A stretch of 64,000 bases of DNA from assembly GCF_009184395.1 (NCBI RefSeq), contig NZ_WEIC01000004.1:186001-250000 (forward strand), given 5' to 3'. The stretch's first letter is position 1, and every line of letters begins with the position of its first letter. This DNA is from Amylibacter sp. SFDW26 (GTDB lineage Bacteria; Pseudomonadota; Alphaproteobacteria; Rhodobacterales; Rhodobacteraceae). Positions 27,643 to 38,229 of this stretch are shown piece by piece. The notes beneath the pieces are model-generated. The model saw nothing but the letters and a program-made list of their open reading frames with translations. It was not told where the DNA came from and did no database searches. Made by a program: the position numbers and the translations under genes.

Positions 27643-28677
27643 ATGACGGAACCTGATCCGAATTTACGCCCTGAGGAACAACCGGCAGATATTGACCGTG
27701 CGATGCGCCCTCAATCTTTGAATGAATTTGTTGGGCAGGCTGATGCACGTGCCAATCTGAAAGTATTTATCGAAAGTGCACGCCAACGAGGGCAAGCAAT
27801 GGATCACACATTGTTTTATGGCCCTCCTGGACTTGGCAAAACAACACTTGCGCAGATTATGAGTAAAGAACTGGGGGTGAATTTCCGCATGACCTCTGGC
27901 CCTGTTTTGGCAAAAGCAGGTGATTTGGCGGCGATTTTAACCAACCTAGATGAGCGTGATGTTTTGTTCATTGACGAAATACACCGTTTAAACCCTGCAG
28001 TTGAAGAAGTGCTTTATCCAGCTTTGGAAGACTTTGAACTGGATTTGGTGATTGGTGAAGGTCCTGCTGCACGGACTGTACGTATTGATTTGCAACCATT
28101 CACTTTGGTTGGGGCAACGACGCGACTAGGTTTGTTAACTACGCCTTTACGAGATCGCTTTGGTATCCCAACGCGGTTAGAGTTCTACACTGTTGATGAG
28201 TTATGTCACATCGTTGATCGTGGTGCGCGATTGATGGGGGCAGATGCTACAGAAGATGGTGCACGTGAAATTGCACGACGTTCACGTGGCACGCCGCGTA
28301 TTGCTGGCCGCTTATTGCGCCGTGTTGTGGATTTCGCAATTGTTGAAGGCAACGGTAAGGTTGATCAGCAAATTGCAGATATGGCTTTGACTCGTTTAGG
28401 TGTAGATGATCTAGGGCTTGATGGTGCTGATCGCCGATATCTGCGCTTACTTGCAGAGAATTATGGCGGTGGGCCTGTTGGTGTGGAAACAATTGCCGCA
28501 GCATTATCCGAAGCACGTGATGCCATTGAAGAAGTTATTGAACCTTATTTATTGCAACAAGGCCTTATTCAGCGTACTCCGCGCGGGCGTATGTTGGCGG
28601 CGAAAGCATGGAAACATCTGGGATTGGATGCACCAAAGCCAACTGCACAAACGGATATGTTTGGGAACGGTAAATGA
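27643..28677 (+). CDS. ruvB: Holliday junction DNA helicase RuvB
   Basis: 344 residues. Walker [12 protein letters not shown], Walker [10 protein letters not shown], sensor 1 (LVGATTRLG), the arginine finger region (LRDRFGI) and the C-terminal winged helix ([19 protein letters not shown]) are all present. It is the hexameric motor that drives branch migration on RuvA. The stop overlaps the next gene by 4 bp, so the unknown downstream gene is translated from the same message. Confidence 0.98.
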   Translation: MTEPDPNLRPEEQPADIDRAMRPQSLNEFVGQADARANLKVFIESARQRGQAMDHTLFYGPPGLGKTTLAQIMSKELGVNFRMTSGPVLAKAGDLAAILTNLDERDVLFIDEIHRLNPAVEEVLYPALEDFELDLVIGEGPAARTVRIDLQPFTLVGATTRLGLLTTPLRDRFGIPTRLEFYTVDELCHIVDRGARLMGADATEDGAREIARRSRGTPRIAGRLLRRVVDFAIVEGNGKVDQQIADMALTRLGVDDLGLDGADRRYLRLLAENYGGGPVGVETIAAALSEARDAIEEVIEPYLLQQGLIQRTPRGRMLAAKAWKHLGLDAPKPTAQTDMFGNGK

Positions 28678-29333
28678 GCGATGAAATGTTAAGTGTAGAA
28701 GCTGCCACGCAGTTGTTTATACGTAAGACGGGTGAATATAACTTTGCACGCTGGGGACGCCCAATTGCGCCTGTGGTTTTTGGCGTAGATGATACTACGC
28801 TTACCTGTCTAAAGGATGCGATTGCACAGACTGTTGCCGTGACTGGTGGTACATTGGCGGAAACAGATCCTGAATTGGGCGCAAATTTCATGTGGTTCTT
28901 TTGTTCTGAATGGGATGAGGTCGGACGTGTTCCGGATCTTGAAAAGCTTGTTCCTAATCTGGGTGATTTAGTGGCAACTCTACAAACAAAGAATGTAAAT
29001 GAACATCGAATGTTCATTTTTGATGCAGATGGCGCGATCAAAATGTGTTTGCTTTTCATTCGTATGAAAGGGGCAGTTGCGGATATGTCCGTTCAGGCTC
29101 TTGCTACAGGTGAGACATTGCAGAGTCTTTTGACATGGTCCGAAGATGCATTTGACACGCAAAGCCCAATTGCGACAATTAAAGAAAATGGCATATGTAT
29201 TGTTAAGCCAAGTTTTGCTTGTCTTGTGCGTGCGGCTTATGATGCAACGATGCCACCGAGTGCGTCTGATGCTAGTCATGCAATGCGGTTACATCCGCGA
29301 ATGCAAAAATTGTATAGTGATTTAGGGCAATGA
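28674..29333 (+). CDS. Unrecognised conserved protein between ruvB and ybgC
   Basis: 219 residues, no signal peptide or membrane span. It is probably a cytoplasmic alpha/beta protein with strands such as [23 protein letters not shown] and [20 protein letters not shown] do not recognise the family. Translation is coupled at both ends, overlapping ruvB by 4 bp (ATGA) and ybgC by 4 bp. That position between recombination and Tol genes suggests it belongs to one of those operons, but gives no function. Confidence 0.85.
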   Translation: MSDEMLSVEAATQLFIRKTGEYNFARWGRPIAPVVFGVDDTTLTCLKDAIAQTVAVTGGTLAETDPELGANFMWFFCSEWDEVGRVPDLEKLVPNLGDLVATLQTKNVNEHRMFIFDADGAIKMCLLFIRMKGAVADMSVQALATGETLQSLLTWSEDAFDTQSPIATIKENGICIVKPSFACLVRAAYDATMPPSASDASHAMRLHPRMQKLYSDLGQ

Positions 29334-29728
29334 AACATAAATTCCCCATACGCGTCTATTACGAAGATACCGATTTGGCGGGGATTGTTTATTACGCAAA
29401 TTATTTGAAGTTTATCGAACGTGCGCGCAGCACTTTGGTGCTGGAAGCAGGCATCGATCAGGTTTCTATGCGTGATCAAGAATTGGTGTTTGCTGTTAAA
29501 AAGGTCGAAGCAAACTACATAGGTAGCGCAAAGTTGAACGATGATTTATCGGTGGAAACCATATTAAGTGGTGTAACGGGCGCTAAAATCGTCTTCACAC
29601 AAAATGTCTACCGTGATGGTCATGCGATTTTTTCTGCTTTAGTTACAGTTGTTTGCATCACAATTTCTGGGAAAATTGTTCGTTTCCCAGCGGATATTCG
29701 CGCAAAATTGAACGAATTGGTGAAATAA
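29330..29728 (+). CDS. ybgC: Tol-Pal system-associated acyl-CoA thioesterase
   Basis: 132 residues, single hot-dog domain. The opening (FPIRVYYEDTDLAGIVYYANYLKFIERAR) contains the catalytic Asp of the 4-hydroxybenzoyl-CoA thioesterase type. It hydrolyses acyl-CoA or acyl-ACP. YbgC is the standard first gene of tol-pal operons and is linked to phospholipid metabolism. tolQ follows after 107 bp, leaving room for a separate promoter. Confidence 0.95.
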   Translation: MKHKFPIRVYYEDTDLAGIVYYANYLKFIERARSTLVLEAGIDQVSMRDQELVFAVKKVEANYIGSAKLNDDLSVETILSGVTGAKIVFTQNVYRDGHAIFSALVTVVCITISGKIVRFPADIRAKLNELVK

Positions 29729-29835
29729 CGCAGCAAAAGCTATGCCTAGCATGGGTTTTTTGCTAAAAGACTGCCAAGAACAACAATAACACGAAGTCAT
29801 CACAAAGATGGCTCACAGGCAGAACGAGTAGTCTT

Positions 29836-30531
29836 ATGGCAGTAGAAACACTGGGTGCAGTGCAAGATGTTGATTTTTCAATGCTTGCTTTATTCTTGCG
29901 TGCAACAATCACAGTTAAATTGGTGATGTTGGTTTTGATCTTCGCGTCTTTTTGGTCGTGGGGCATCATTATTCAAAAATTCATAAACTATCGTAAAGCA
30001 AGGCGAGATACCGACAAGTTTGATCGGGCGTTTTGGTCTGGTGAGCCGTTGGATGGTCTATACCAGCAATTGGGCGACAATCCGAACGGTGGTTCTGAAC
30101 GTATCTTTGTGGCGGGTATTTCTGAGTGGCGTCGTTCTCATCGTTCTGATGGCCAAATGATCGCAGGGGTACAGCAACGGATTGATCGTTCTATGGATGT
30201 GGCGATTGGTCGTGAGTCTGAGAAACTGAACAACGGTTTAACATTCTTGGCGACTGTTGGTGCGATTGCACCTTTCGTTGGTTTGTTTGGCACCGTTTGG
30301 GGTATTAAGCACTCGTTTGAACAAATTGCGATTCAGCAAAATACAAACCTTGCTGTTGTGGCGCCTGGTATTGCCGAGGCACTTGCTGCTACTGCTCTTG
30401 GGTTGGTTGCCGCGATCCCAGCTGTTATTTTCTATAACAAACTCTCTACAGATGCTGACCGTATCATTGGTGATTACGACAGTTTCGCTGATGAGTTTTC
30501 GACAATTCTTTCCAGACAGCTAGACGCATAG
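29836..30531 (+). CDS. tolQ: Tol-Pal proton channel subunit TolQ
   Basis: 231 residues with three membrane spans: near residues 20-45 (ATITVKLVMLVLIFASFWSWGII), 140-160 (LATVGAIAPFVGLFGTVWGI) and 175-200 (APGIAEALAATALGLVAAIPAVIF). This is the MotA/TolQ/ExbB fold. With TolR it forms the proton-driven stator that energises TolA during outer-membrane constriction. tolR follows 9 bp later. Confidence 0.97.
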   Translation: MAVETLGAVQDVDFSMLALFLRATITVKLVMLVLIFASFWSWGIIIQKFINYRKARRDTDKFDRAFWSGEPLDGLYQQLGDNPNGGSERIFVAGISEWRRSHRSDGQMIAGVQQRIDRSMDVAIGRESEKLNNGLTFLATVGAIAPFVGLFGTVWGIKHSFEQIAIQQNTNLAVVAPGIAEALAATALGLVAAIPAVIFYNKLSTDADRIIGDYDSFADEFSTILSRQLDA

Positions 30532-30540
30532 GAGCAAACT

Positions 30541-31014
30541 ATGGGTGCAGGTGTTATTCAAAGTGGTGGAGGCGGCGGTAAGCGTCGCCGTAGCCATGCG
30601 AAACGTAAACCAATGGCTGAAATCAATGTGACACCATTTGTGGATGTCATGTTGGTGTTGTTGATCATCTTTATGGTTGCGGCACCATTGTTGACTGTTG
30701 GTGTTCCAATTGAGTTGCCAAAAACGGCTGCTACGTCTTTGCCGACTGAAGAAGAAGAACCACTAACAATCGCAATTGCTGCGGATGGGACATTGGTTCT
30801 GCAAAGCACAGAGATTGATCGCAATACGTTGATCCCTAAATTACAAGCGATTGCAGCGGAGCGTGAAAATGACAAAGTGTTCTTGCGGGCGGATGGCTCA
30901 GTCTCATATGAAACCGTTATGCAAGTCATGGGTGCGCTGAATGCGGGCGGATTTCGGGATATCGGTTTGGTCACAGATGCTGGTGGCCCGTCATTGAATG
31001 ATCAGGACGGCTGA
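30541..31014 (+). CDS. tolR: Tol-Pal protein TolR
   Basis: 157 residues. A basic N-terminus precedes MAEINVTPFVDVMLVLLIIFMVAAPLL, a single span whose Asp (in FVDVM) is the proton-carrying residue. The periplasmic ExbD/TolR domain follows. The glycine-rich, basic leader (GGGGGKRRRSHAKRK) is common in Alphaproteobacteria. It works with TolQ and is followed by tolA after 8 bp. Confidence 0.97.
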   Translation: MGAGVIQSGGGGGKRRRSHAKRKPMAEINVTPFVDVMLVLLIIFMVAAPLLTVGVPIELPKTAATSLPTEEEEPLTIAIAADGTLVLQSTEIDRNTLIPKLQAIAAERENDKVFLRADGSVSYETVMQVMGALNAGGFRDIGLVTDAGGPSLNDQDG

Positions 31015-31022
31015 GGTGTAGT

Positions 31023-32042
31023 GTGCAAACAGGCACCAAAATATCAGGAGCATTGCATGTAGGCTGTATCGGGCTTGCTGTGTTTGGCGTGGATTTTTTT
31101 GATTCCACGGACAGTACACCTATACAGATATCTGAGGTCAGCATTATTTCTTCTGACGAGTTTGCGACCTTACAGACTACGGCACCTGAAACTGCGCCTG
31201 AACCAGAAAAAGCTCCTGAGCTGAATGAACCGAAACCAGCACCACGTGAAGAAAAAGCGCCAGAGATTGCACAGCCTGAGAAACCTGCGGAACCCAAATC
31301 AGATGAACAAGTTGCGATTGCTGCCCCTGAACCAACACCTGCGCCGCGGATTGATAAGCAATCTGCACCAAAGCCAGATATCAATGCCAAAGAAGCTGAA
31401 ACGACCGTGAAAGAAACAGCGCCTGATGAGGCGGCTGAAAAGACGGAGCAGGCGGAAGAGCCTAAGCAAGAACAAGCGCCAAAAGAGGCGGCGACTGAAA
31501 TTGTGACTGAGGCTGAAAAGCCAAGTGAATATGCGCCGACAACATCAAGTGTCCCACGCTCACGACCAAAGGATATCAAGCCTAAGGTTGCTGAGGTAGA
31601 AAAACCTAAGCCAAAAGAAGAACCTGTAAAGGAAGAGCCAAAGGACAACACAGCCGATGAGATTGCCAAAGCGTTAGCGCAAGCGGAAAAAGAAGCGCAA
31701 GAAAACAAGCCTGCTGTGCCTGTTGGCCCGCCTTTGACTGGTGGTGAACGTGAGGGTTTGGTTCTGGCGGTGCAAAAATGTTGGAACGTACCTGTTGGCC
31801 TGCAAAATGCAGATGATTTGACGGTTGTGATTGGTATGGAGTTGAACCCTGACGGTAAATTAGCTGGGGCTCCGAAATTATTAGAGCCTTCTAGTGCGCC
31901 TACTGGTGCGTTGAAACAGGCTTTTGAAGCTGGTAGACGTGCGTTAATTCGTTGCGCACCTTATGACTTACCACAAGATAAATACGAACAGTGGCGACAA
32001 ATCGAAGTCGTCTTTAACCCTGAAAATATGGTATTGAGATGA
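31023..32042 (+). CDS. tolA: Cell envelope protein TolA
   Basis: 339 residues starting at GTG. A short N-terminal hydrophobic span ([20 protein letters not shown]) contacts TolQR. About 200 residues rich in P, E, K and A form the extended periplasmic arm. The C-terminal domain (from about 238: [21 protein letters not shown]...[10 protein letters not shown]) has the two conserved cysteines and is like TonB/TolA III, which touches TolB-Pal. The low-complexity arm explains several long spurious frames on the other strand. The stop overlaps tolB by 4 bp. Confidence 0.94.
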   Translation: MQTGTKISGALHVGCIGLAVFGVDFFDSTDSTPIQISEVSIISSDEFATLQTTAPETAPEPEKAPELNEPKPAPREEKAPEIAQPEKPAEPKSDEQVAIAAPEPTPAPRIDKQSAPKPDINAKEAETTVKETAPDEAAEKTEQAEEPKQEQAPKEAATEIVTEAEKPSEYAPTTSSVPRSRPKDIKPKVAEVEKPKPKEEPVKEEPKDNTADEIAKALAQAEKEAQENKPAVPVGPPLTGGEREGLVLAVQKCWNVPVGLQNADDLTVVIGMELNPDGKLAGAPKLLEPSSAPTGALKQAFEAGRRALIRCAPYDLPQDKYEQWRQIEVVFNPENMVLR

Positions 32043-33364
32043 TGAAAAAAGTTTTAACATTTTTATGCAGTGCTTTAGCGGCTGTTACACTGATATCGAC
32101 ACCCGTCATGGCGCAAGGCAAACCTTTGCGGATTGAAATCACTGATGGCGTGATTGAACCGCTTCCATTTGCAGCGCCTGTGTTCGTTGCGGAAAATGCA
32201 GCGGCGGGTACATATGCAAATGATTTGACGAAGGTTATGGCATCCGACCTGATTGGATCCGGTTTATTCCGTGAAATCCCAAATGCGGCGCATATATCCA
32301 AGATCACTAATTTCAATGCGCCAGTGCAATTCGCTGATTGGAAAGCTATCAATGCACAGGCATTGGTGACGGGTTCTGTCAGTGTGACAGGTGATAAACT
32401 GACGATCAAATTCCGCTTGTTTGATGTCTTTGCACAAACACCATTGGAAGGATTGCAATTCTCAGCATCTGTAAATAGCTGGCGTCGTATGTCGCATAAA
32501 ATTGCAGACGCAGTTTACAGCCGTTTAACGGGTGAAACCGGTTACTTTGACAGCCGTGTTGTTTATATCGCGGAGGATGGGCCAAAGAACAAACGCCAGA
32601 AGCGTTTGGCATTGATGGATTATGATGGGGCTAATACGCGTTATTTAACGGATGCGAGCTCGATTGTTTTGGCGCCGCGGTTTTCACCAAATGCACGTGA
32701 TATTATTTACACAAGTTACGAGACAGGATCGCCGCGTGTATTTCTGTTGAATGTGGATACGTTGCAACGCCGCATTTTGGGTGATCAACCGTCTATGGCA
32801 TTTGCACCGCGCTTTTCACCAGATGGCAGCAAAGTTGTTATGTCTCTTTCTGAAAACGGTAACTCAGATATATTTGTGATTGATGTTGCAAGTGGACGTC
32901 GTGCGCAACTGACGAATTCACCTGCTATTGATACGGCTCCTAGTTTTTCACCAGATGGGTCGCAAATTGTGTTTGAATCGGATCGTGGTGGCGGTCAACA
33001 AATCTATGTGATGTCTGCAACAGGCGGTTCTGCAAAACGGATCAGCTTTGGCAAAGGCCGTTATGGCACGCCAGTTTGGTCTCCACGTGGTGATATGATT
33101 GCATTTACGAAGTTGAACCAAGGGCAGTTTCACATTGGCGTGATGCGTACAGATGGTAGTCGTGAAAAACTATTGTCACGTTCATTCCTTGATGAAGGGC
33201 CGACTTGGGCACCAAATGGACGTGTCATAATGTTTTTCCGTGAAACTGCAGGGGCTAACGGTGCGCCATCCATCTATTCAGTAGATGTAACTGGCCGAAA
33301 TTTGCGCAAAGTAAACACGCCAACCTTTGGGTCTGACCCAAACTGGTCTGGTTTGTTAGAATAA
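32039..33364 (+). CDS. tolB: Tol-Pal periplasmic protein TolB
   Basis: 441 residues (Met codons at 32039 and 32042 are both possible). The signal peptide ([23 protein letters not shown]) precedes [19 protein letters not shown], the N-terminal alpha/beta domain. A six-bladed WD40-like propeller follows, with repeated '[12 protein letters not shown]' and '[18 protein letters not shown]' blades that bind Pal. ATGA overlap with tolA. Confidence 0.97.
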   Translation: MMKKVLTFLCSALAAVTLISTPVMAQGKPLRIEITDGVIEPLPFAAPVFVAENAAAGTYANDLTKVMASDLIGSGLFREIPNAAHISKITNFNAPVQFADWKAINAQALVTGSVSVTGDKLTIKFRLFDVFAQTPLEGLQFSASVNSWRRMSHKIADAVYSRLTGETGYFDSRVVYIAEDGPKNKRQKRLALMDYDGANTRYLTDASSIVLAPRFSPNARDIIYTSYETGSPRVFLLNVDTLQRRILGDQPSMAFAPRFSPDGSKVVMSLSENGNSDIFVIDVASGRRAQLTNSPAIDTAPSFSPDGSQIVFESDRGGGQQIYVMSATGGSAKRISFGKGRYGTPVWSPRGDMIAFTKLNQGQFHIGVMRTDGSREKLLSRSFLDEGPTWAPNGRVIMFFRETAGANGAPSIYSVDVTGRNLRKVNTPTFGSDPNWSGLLE

Positions 33365-33450
33365 GCGGGAAACCGTTCACAATGAATGTGACTTCTGATA
33401 TAAATACAAAAAATGATGGCAAAAAGCGATCGAGAGAGGCAGAGTAGGCG

Positions 33451-33969
33451 ATGATTATGAATAGTATACTAAAAGTAAGCACAACATTGGTCTGTGTTTT
33501 GGCGCTAAGCGCATGCGGTGATAAATTCGGTGGTTTTGGCAAGAAGCCAGGTGATGTTACCCCGAGTGGCGGGATACAACAGGGTAGTCTGGATGATCCA
33601 ACGTCTGTCGCGTATTTCCAACAAACAATCGGTGATCGTGTGTTGTTCGCTGTCGATCAAAGCTCGTTGAGTCCAGAAGCAACAGCTGTACTGGATGGTC
33701 AAGCGAACTGGTTGAACCAAAATACACAATATAACGTAACGGTTGAAGGTCATGCAGATGAACAAGGGACACGCGAATACAACCTTGCATTGGGCGCACG
33801 TCGTGCAAGTGCTGCGAAAAACTACTTAGTAAGCCGTGGTGTTGCTGAAAACCGCGTGAACACATTGACATTTGGTAAAGAACGCCCACTTGAAATCTGT
33901 TCAACAGAAGCATGTTGGTCTAAGAACCGTCGTGCAGAAACAGCGATTAATGCTGGTTTAGGTAGTTAA
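33451..33969 (+). CDS. pal: Peptidoglycan-associated lipoprotein Pal
   Basis: 172 residues. The lipoprotein signal ends in LSAC with lipidated Cys22. The OmpA-like domain (about 60-170) has the peptidoglycan-binding pattern 'VEGHADEQGTREYNLALGARRASAAKNYL'. It anchors the outer membrane to the wall and is recruited to division sites through TolB. The 86-bp gap after tolB may hold its own promoter. Confidence 0.97.
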   Translation: MIMNSILKVSTTLVCVLALSACGDKFGGFGKKPGDVTPSGGIQQGSLDDPTSVAYFQQTIGDRVLFAVDQSSLSPEATAVLDGQANWLNQNTQYNVTVEGHADEQGTREYNLALGARRASAAKNYLVSRGVAENRVNTLTFGKERPLEICSTEACWSKNRRAETAINAGLGS

Positions 33970-33979
33970 GAGGCATCTT

Positions 33980-34813
33980 ATGTTTATTGGGCGTAAATTT
34001 GTAAAAGCAACATCCCTTTGTATTTGGGCAGCTTGTACACCTGTACTGCTGCACGCTCAATCTAATGAAGAAACTCTTGCCGATATTCGGCAAGAGCTGA
34101 CATTTCTAAATATTGAGATTCAACGCTTAAACCAAGAACTATCAACATCATCAGCATCAGATACATCCGCTACAAGTTCGGGCTCACTATTGCAGCGCAC
34201 TGATGCATTAGAGCAGGAATTACGTCGCATTACGGGTGTTGTTGAGAATTTGCAATTCCGTATCGAAAAGATTGTTCAGGACGGAACAAACCGTATTGGT
34301 GATTTGGAGTTCCGCTTGGTAGAGCTTGAAGGCGGTGATGTTACGGCTTTGGGCCAGACATCAACATTGGGTGGTTTAGAGTTAACTGCCCCTACGCAGC
34401 CAATTACACAGGACAATAGTATTGAGTTAACTGCTTCGGAACAGGGCGATTTTGATCGCGCAAAAAGTGCTGTAGAAGCTGGTAAATTTGCAGAAGCAGT
34501 TACAGAATTCGACCAATTTTTACTGACGTACCCAAATGGACCTCTTACAAGTGACGCCCACTATTGGCGCGCTGAAGGTTTGGCTGGGCAGGGTGATTGG
34601 AGTAATGCTGCACGTGCTTTCCTTGAAAGTTTTAGTGGTACTCCAGACGCTGCAATTGCTCCTAAATCATTATACCGTTTAGGTGTTAGTCTTGCGCAAC
34701 TTGGGCAAACCCAAGATGCATGTGCTACATTAGGCGAAGTTGAACGCCGCTATCCTGCTGCAGTTGAAGTTGGCGACGCGCAGGCTGAAATGACAGCGTT
34801 GAGCTGCTCCTAA
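33980..34813 (+). CDS. cpoB: Cell division coordinator CpoB/YbgF
   Basis: 277 residues. A signal peptide (cleaved near HAQS) precedes an N-terminal coiled coil (ETLADIRQELTFLNIEIQRLNQEL). A serine-rich linker follows, then a C-terminal TPR domain (FDRAKSAVEAGKFAEAVTEFDQFLLTYPNG...). It is the usual last gene of the tol-pal cluster and couples peptidoglycan synthesis to outer-membrane constriction. tilS begins 5 bp later. Confidence 0.93.
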   Translation: MFIGRKFVKATSLCIWAACTPVLLHAQSNEETLADIRQELTFLNIEIQRLNQELSTSSASDTSATSSGSLLQRTDALEQELRRITGVVENLQFRIEKIVQDGTNRIGDLEFRLVELEGGDVTALGQTSTLGGLELTAPTQPITQDNSIELTASEQGDFDRAKSAVEAGKFAEAVTEFDQFLLTYPNGPLTSDAHYWRAEGLAGQGDWSNAARAFLESFSGTPDAAIAPKSLYRLGVSLAQLGQTQDACATLGEVERRYPAAVEVGDAQAEMTALSCS

Positions 34814-34818
34814 GACCG

Positions 34819-36066
34819 GTGGACCAGACCGCATTATATACAAAACTAGATGCTGTGATGTGCAAGGTGCCAAATGGTGCTTTGGGTGTCGCTGTCTCTG
34901 GAGGTGGAGATTCAACTGCATTGTTACTTTTGTTGACAAAGTGGGCAAAGACGAATGGCCGCAAAATTTACGCTGCAACAATTAATCATAATCTAAGGGA
35001 TGCTGCTGCAAATGAGGCTAATTTCGTTGCGGATTTATGCGTAACCCTAGGAGTCCCACATACGATACTTGAGTGGCAAGAATGGTCTGGCCATGGTAAC
35101 CTACAAAATGCTGCGCGAAATGCGCGTAAAAAACTTCTTACAAAGTGGGCTATCGAGCACGAGGTATCAGTTATTGCGCTCGGCCATACTCAAGATGATC
35201 AAGCTGAGACGTTTTTAATGCGTCTAACACGTGGTTCTGGGGTTGATGGATTATCTGGTATTCGATCTGCAAGTGGAAGTAACCCTGTTTGGGTACGGCC
35301 ATTGTTAGAGGTTACGCGACAAGCGTTACGTGATTACTTGACCGATTTGGGACAGGGTTGGATCGATGATCCTTCAAATGATGATGATATTTTTGATCGT
35401 GTAAAAATTCGCAAAGCACTCCCCGCGCTAGCAGAATTAGGTTTGACGGTCGAACGTTTAGCCCAAACGGCAGAAGGGTTACAGCCATCACGGTTGGCAT
35501 TGGAAAAAATGACGCAAAATGCGGCTCATCACTGCTGCAAGCCAAATCAGTATGGTGTTGTTGAAGTCGATTTGGATATCCTTCAGCAAGAACCTTTGGA
35601 TATTCAATATAGGCTTTTAAGTTATTCTATGAGTTGGGTTTCTGGCGCAGTTTATCGCCCTCGCTTTAAAGCTTTGAAATCTATCTATGGCAATCTATTA
35701 GATGGATGCTCGCAAACGCTTGCGGGATGTTTCTTGAAAATAAGTAATGATCGCAATCTTATTGTGATGCGCGAGCTCTCTAATTTGCACTTTGTGCAGC
35801 TTAAGAATGAGTTATACGATGGGCGATGGCAGGTTTCTGCTGATAATAACGATGAAGTAACTATTGGCCCATTAGGAGAAAAGGGGCTGCCACAAATCGA
35901 AAATTGGCGTGAAATAGGTGTTTTACGAGATATTCTAATGCAAACGCCTGCCGTTTGGGATAATGATGTCGTAATCTCTGCATCTTTAGCTGGATTAGAA
36001 GGAAATGTTGTAATCTCACTAAAAACTGATCTTAAACATTTCTATAAAGACATTGTTTCACATTGA
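34819..36066 (+). CDS. tilS: tRNA(Ile)-lysidine synthase
   Basis: 415 residues, starting at GTG. The PP-loop SGGGDS at residues 27-32 has one more glycine than the usual SGG(V/P)DS in third position. The ALGHTQDDQAETFLMRL block, RPLL and DPSN segments are diagnostic. It converts cytidine 34 of the CAU-anticodon tRNA-Ile to lysidine. The C-terminal region is less conserved. It is followed by ftsH, a common arrangement. Confidence 0.94.
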   Translation: MDQTALYTKLDAVMCKVPNGALGVAVSGGGDSTALLLLLTKWAKTNGRKIYAATINHNLRDAAANEANFVADLCVTLGVPHTILEWQEWSGHGNLQNAARNARKKLLTKWAIEHEVSVIALGHTQDDQAETFLMRLTRGSGVDGLSGIRSASGSNPVWVRPLLEVTRQALRDYLTDLGQGWIDDPSNDDDIFDRVKIRKALPALAELGLTVERLAQTAEGLQPSRLALEKMTQNAAHHCCKPNQYGVVEVDLDILQQEPLDIQYRLLSYSMSWVSGAVYRPRFKALKSIYGNLLDGCSQTLAGCFLKISNDRNLIVMRELSNLHFVQLKNELYDGRWQVSADNNDEVTIGPLGEKGLPQIENWREIGVLRDILMQTPAVWDNDVVISASLAGLEGNVVISLKTDLKHFYKDIVSH

Positions 36067-36112
36067 ATAACCTCAAAAGAGGATTATGTTCATAAGTCAT
36101 CGCACTAAGCGA

Positions 36113-36128
36113 GTCGGCAATTGCCGAC
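36113..36128 (+). promoter_or_regulatory. Perfect 16-bp palindrome in the ftsH leader
   Basis: GTCGGCAATTGCCGAC is fully self-complementary. It lies 18 bp before the ftsH start codon and 6 bp before its ribosome site (AGGAGA). It can be an operator, or an RNA hairpin with a 6-bp stem and AATT loop. No T-run follows, so it is not a terminator. Confidence 0.5.
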
Positions 36129-36146
36129 ATAAACAGGAGAAAACCC

Positions 36147-38054
36147 TTGGGTAACGCCAGAAATCTTATTATTTGGGTCGCGTTGTTTTTACTCGTGATT
36201 GGACTATTTAGTATCTTTAACAACAATGCGGCATCGCAAAGTGGTAAAGCAATTAATTTTTCACAGTTTATGGAGCGCGTGGACAATGGATCCGTTAAGC
36301 GTGTGGTTCTAGATGGTGAAAAAGTTTACATTCGTGGAACAGATGACCAACAATACCGTACTGTGAAACCAGTTGAACTGGATATTACAAAGCAATTGTT
36401 GGCTGCTAACATTGAAGTTGAAGCTGTAGCGCAAGAACAGACAGGCTTTATGAGTACTGTTTCATTGTGGTTACCATTCTTATTGCTGATCGCTGTGTGG
36501 ATATTCTTTATGAACCGCATGCAAGGTGGCGGTAAAGGTGGGGCTATGGGCTTCGGTAAATCCAAAGCACGCTTGTTGAACCAAAATGAAGACCGCAAAA
36601 CATTTGACGATGTTGCGGGTATCGATGAAGCTAAAGAAGAGCTTGAGGAAATTGTGGAATTCCTACGTGATCCACAGAAATTCTCGCGCCTTGGCGGTCA
36701 AATTCCAAAAGGTGCTTTGTTAATTGGTCCTCCAGGTACTGGTAAAACATTGCTTGCACGGGCTATTGCTGGTGAAGCAGGTGTTCCGTTCTTTACAATC
36801 TCAGGTTCTGACTTTGTTGAAATGTTTGTTGGCGTTGGTGCGTCACGTGTGCGTGATATGTTCGAGCAAGCGAAGAAGAATGCGCCATGTATTGTTTTCA
36901 TCGATGAGATCGATGCTGTGGGTCGTCACCGCGGAGCGGGCCACGGCGGTGGTAATGATGAGCGTGAGCAAACATTAAATCAATTGTTGGTTGAAATGGA
37001 TGGCTTTGAAGCGAACGAAGGCGTGATCCTTTTGGCTGCTACCAACCGTCCTGATGTGTTGGATCCGGCTTTGAAACGCCCTGGTCGTTTTGATCGTCAA
37101 GTTCAAGTCCCGAACCCAGACATTAAGGGTCGTGAAAAGATTTTGAACGTTCATGCTCGCAAAACGCCACTTGGTCCCGATGTTGATTTACGCATCATTG
37201 CGCGCGGTACACCTGGGTTTTCTGGTGCTGATCTTGCGAACCTTGTGAATGAAGCTGCTTTGGGTGCCGCACGCACTGGCAAGCGCTTTGTCATGATGGA
37301 AGATTTTGAAACAGCTAAAGATAAAGTGATGATGGGCTCAGAACGTCGCTCTATGGTTCTGACTGAGAAACAGAAAGAACACACAGCGTATCACGAAGCT
37401 GGCCATGCTTTGGTTGGCCTAACATTGGAAGAATGTGATCCTGTTTATAAGGCGACAATTATTCCACGTGGTCAGGCATTGGGTATGGTTGTATCACTTC
37501 CAGAAATGGACCGTCTTAACTGGCATAAACGGCAGTGTGAGCATAACATTGCGATGACGATGGCTGGTAAAGCTGCGGAAATCATCAAATGGGGCGAAGA
37601 AAACGTATCGAACGGTCCATCAGGTGATATTCAGCAAGCGTCTTCGTTAGCACGTGCTATGGTAATGCGCTGGGGTATGTCAGATGTTGTGGGTGATGTA
37701 GATTATCAAGCAGCACATGAGGGTTATTCTGGTGGTAACGTTGGTGGTTTCTCTATTTCAGCAAAAACAAAAGAGCTGATCGAGGATGAAGTTAAACGTA
37801 TGATCGAAGATGGTTACCAAACAGCTATGACCATTCTGAAGAAGAAGAAAAAAGAGTTTGAGCGTTTGGCACAAGGCCTTTTGGAATATGAAACTTTGAC
37901 TGGTGATGAAATCGTTAAAGTTATGAAGGGCGAGAAAATTGGAGGAGACGATGATCCATCTGATTCCGGTGAAACACCAAGTGTAACTGCGGTTCCTAAA
38001 ACAAAAAAGCCAAAGGCTAAGCCAACAGGGGACATGGAACCCGAACCGTCTTAA
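36147..38054 (+). CDS. ftsH: ATP-dependent zinc metalloprotease FtsH
   Basis: 635 residues starting at TTG, fixed by AGGAGA 6 nt upstream and by the correct N-terminus ([20 protein letters not shown], first membrane span). A second span lies near residue 105-125. Then come Walker A GPPGTGKT, Walker [15 protein letters not shown] ([21 protein letters not shown]) and the zinc site HEAGH. It is a membrane-bound hexameric protease for misfolded membrane proteins and regulators such as RpoH and LpxC. The C-terminal tail is charged and low complexity. Confidence 0.98.
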   Translation: MGNARNLIIWVALFLLVIGLFSIFNNNAASQSGKAINFSQFMERVDNGSVKRVVLDGEKVYIRGTDDQQYRTVKPVELDITKQLLAANIEVEAVAQEQTGFMSTVSLWLPFLLLIAVWIFFMNRMQGGGKGGAMGFGKSKARLLNQNEDRKTFDDVAGIDEAKEELEEIVEFLRDPQKFSRLGGQIPKGALLIGPPGTGKTLLARAIAGEAGVPFFTISGSDFVEMFVGVGASRVRDMFEQAKKNAPCIVFIDEIDAVGRHRGAGHGGGNDEREQTLNQLLVEMDGFEANEGVILLAATNRPDVLDPALKRPGRFDRQVQVPNPDIKGREKILNVHARKTPLGPDVDLRIIARGTPGFSGADLANLVNEAALGAARTGKRFVMMEDFETAKDKVMMGSERRSMVLTEKQKEHTAYHEAGHALVGLTLEECDPVYKATIIPRGQALGMVVSLPEMDRLNWHKRQCEHNIAMTMAGKAAEIIKWGEENVSNGPSGDIQQASSLARAMVMRWGMSDVVGDVDYQAAHEGYSGGNVGGFSISAKTKELIEDEVKRMIEDGYQTAMTILKKKKKEFERLAQGLLEYETLTGDEIVKVMKGEKIGGDDDPSDSGETPSVTAVPKTKKPKAKPTGDMEPEPS

Positions 38055-38073
38055 ATAAAAAACTAAATCATTG

Positions 38074-38102
38074 AAAAGCCTGCAAATTTGCAGGCTTTTT
38101 TC
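38074..38102 (+). terminator. Intrinsic terminator of ftsH
   Basis: The arm AAAAGCCTGCAAA is followed directly by its complement, forming a perfect 26-nt palindrome (38074-38099) that runs into T's, 20 bp past the ftsH stop. Confidence 0.92.
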
Positions 38103-38229
38103 GTTTTCTAACAAACGAGTCGTTTTTCACGCTTCATTCTCTCTTTGCGCTTATGTTTCTTTGAAAATTCATGTTTTTCGCCCCTTTGGTAAACATAAGT
38201 TTCCAATAGTGAACTTTTAAAACCCTAAA

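Noticed and set aside
30971-31708. Long serine/glycine-rich minus-strand frame opposite tolA
   Set aside because: It is the antisense reading of the Pro/Glu/Lys-rich TolA arm; the plus frame has TolA end domains and operon overlap.
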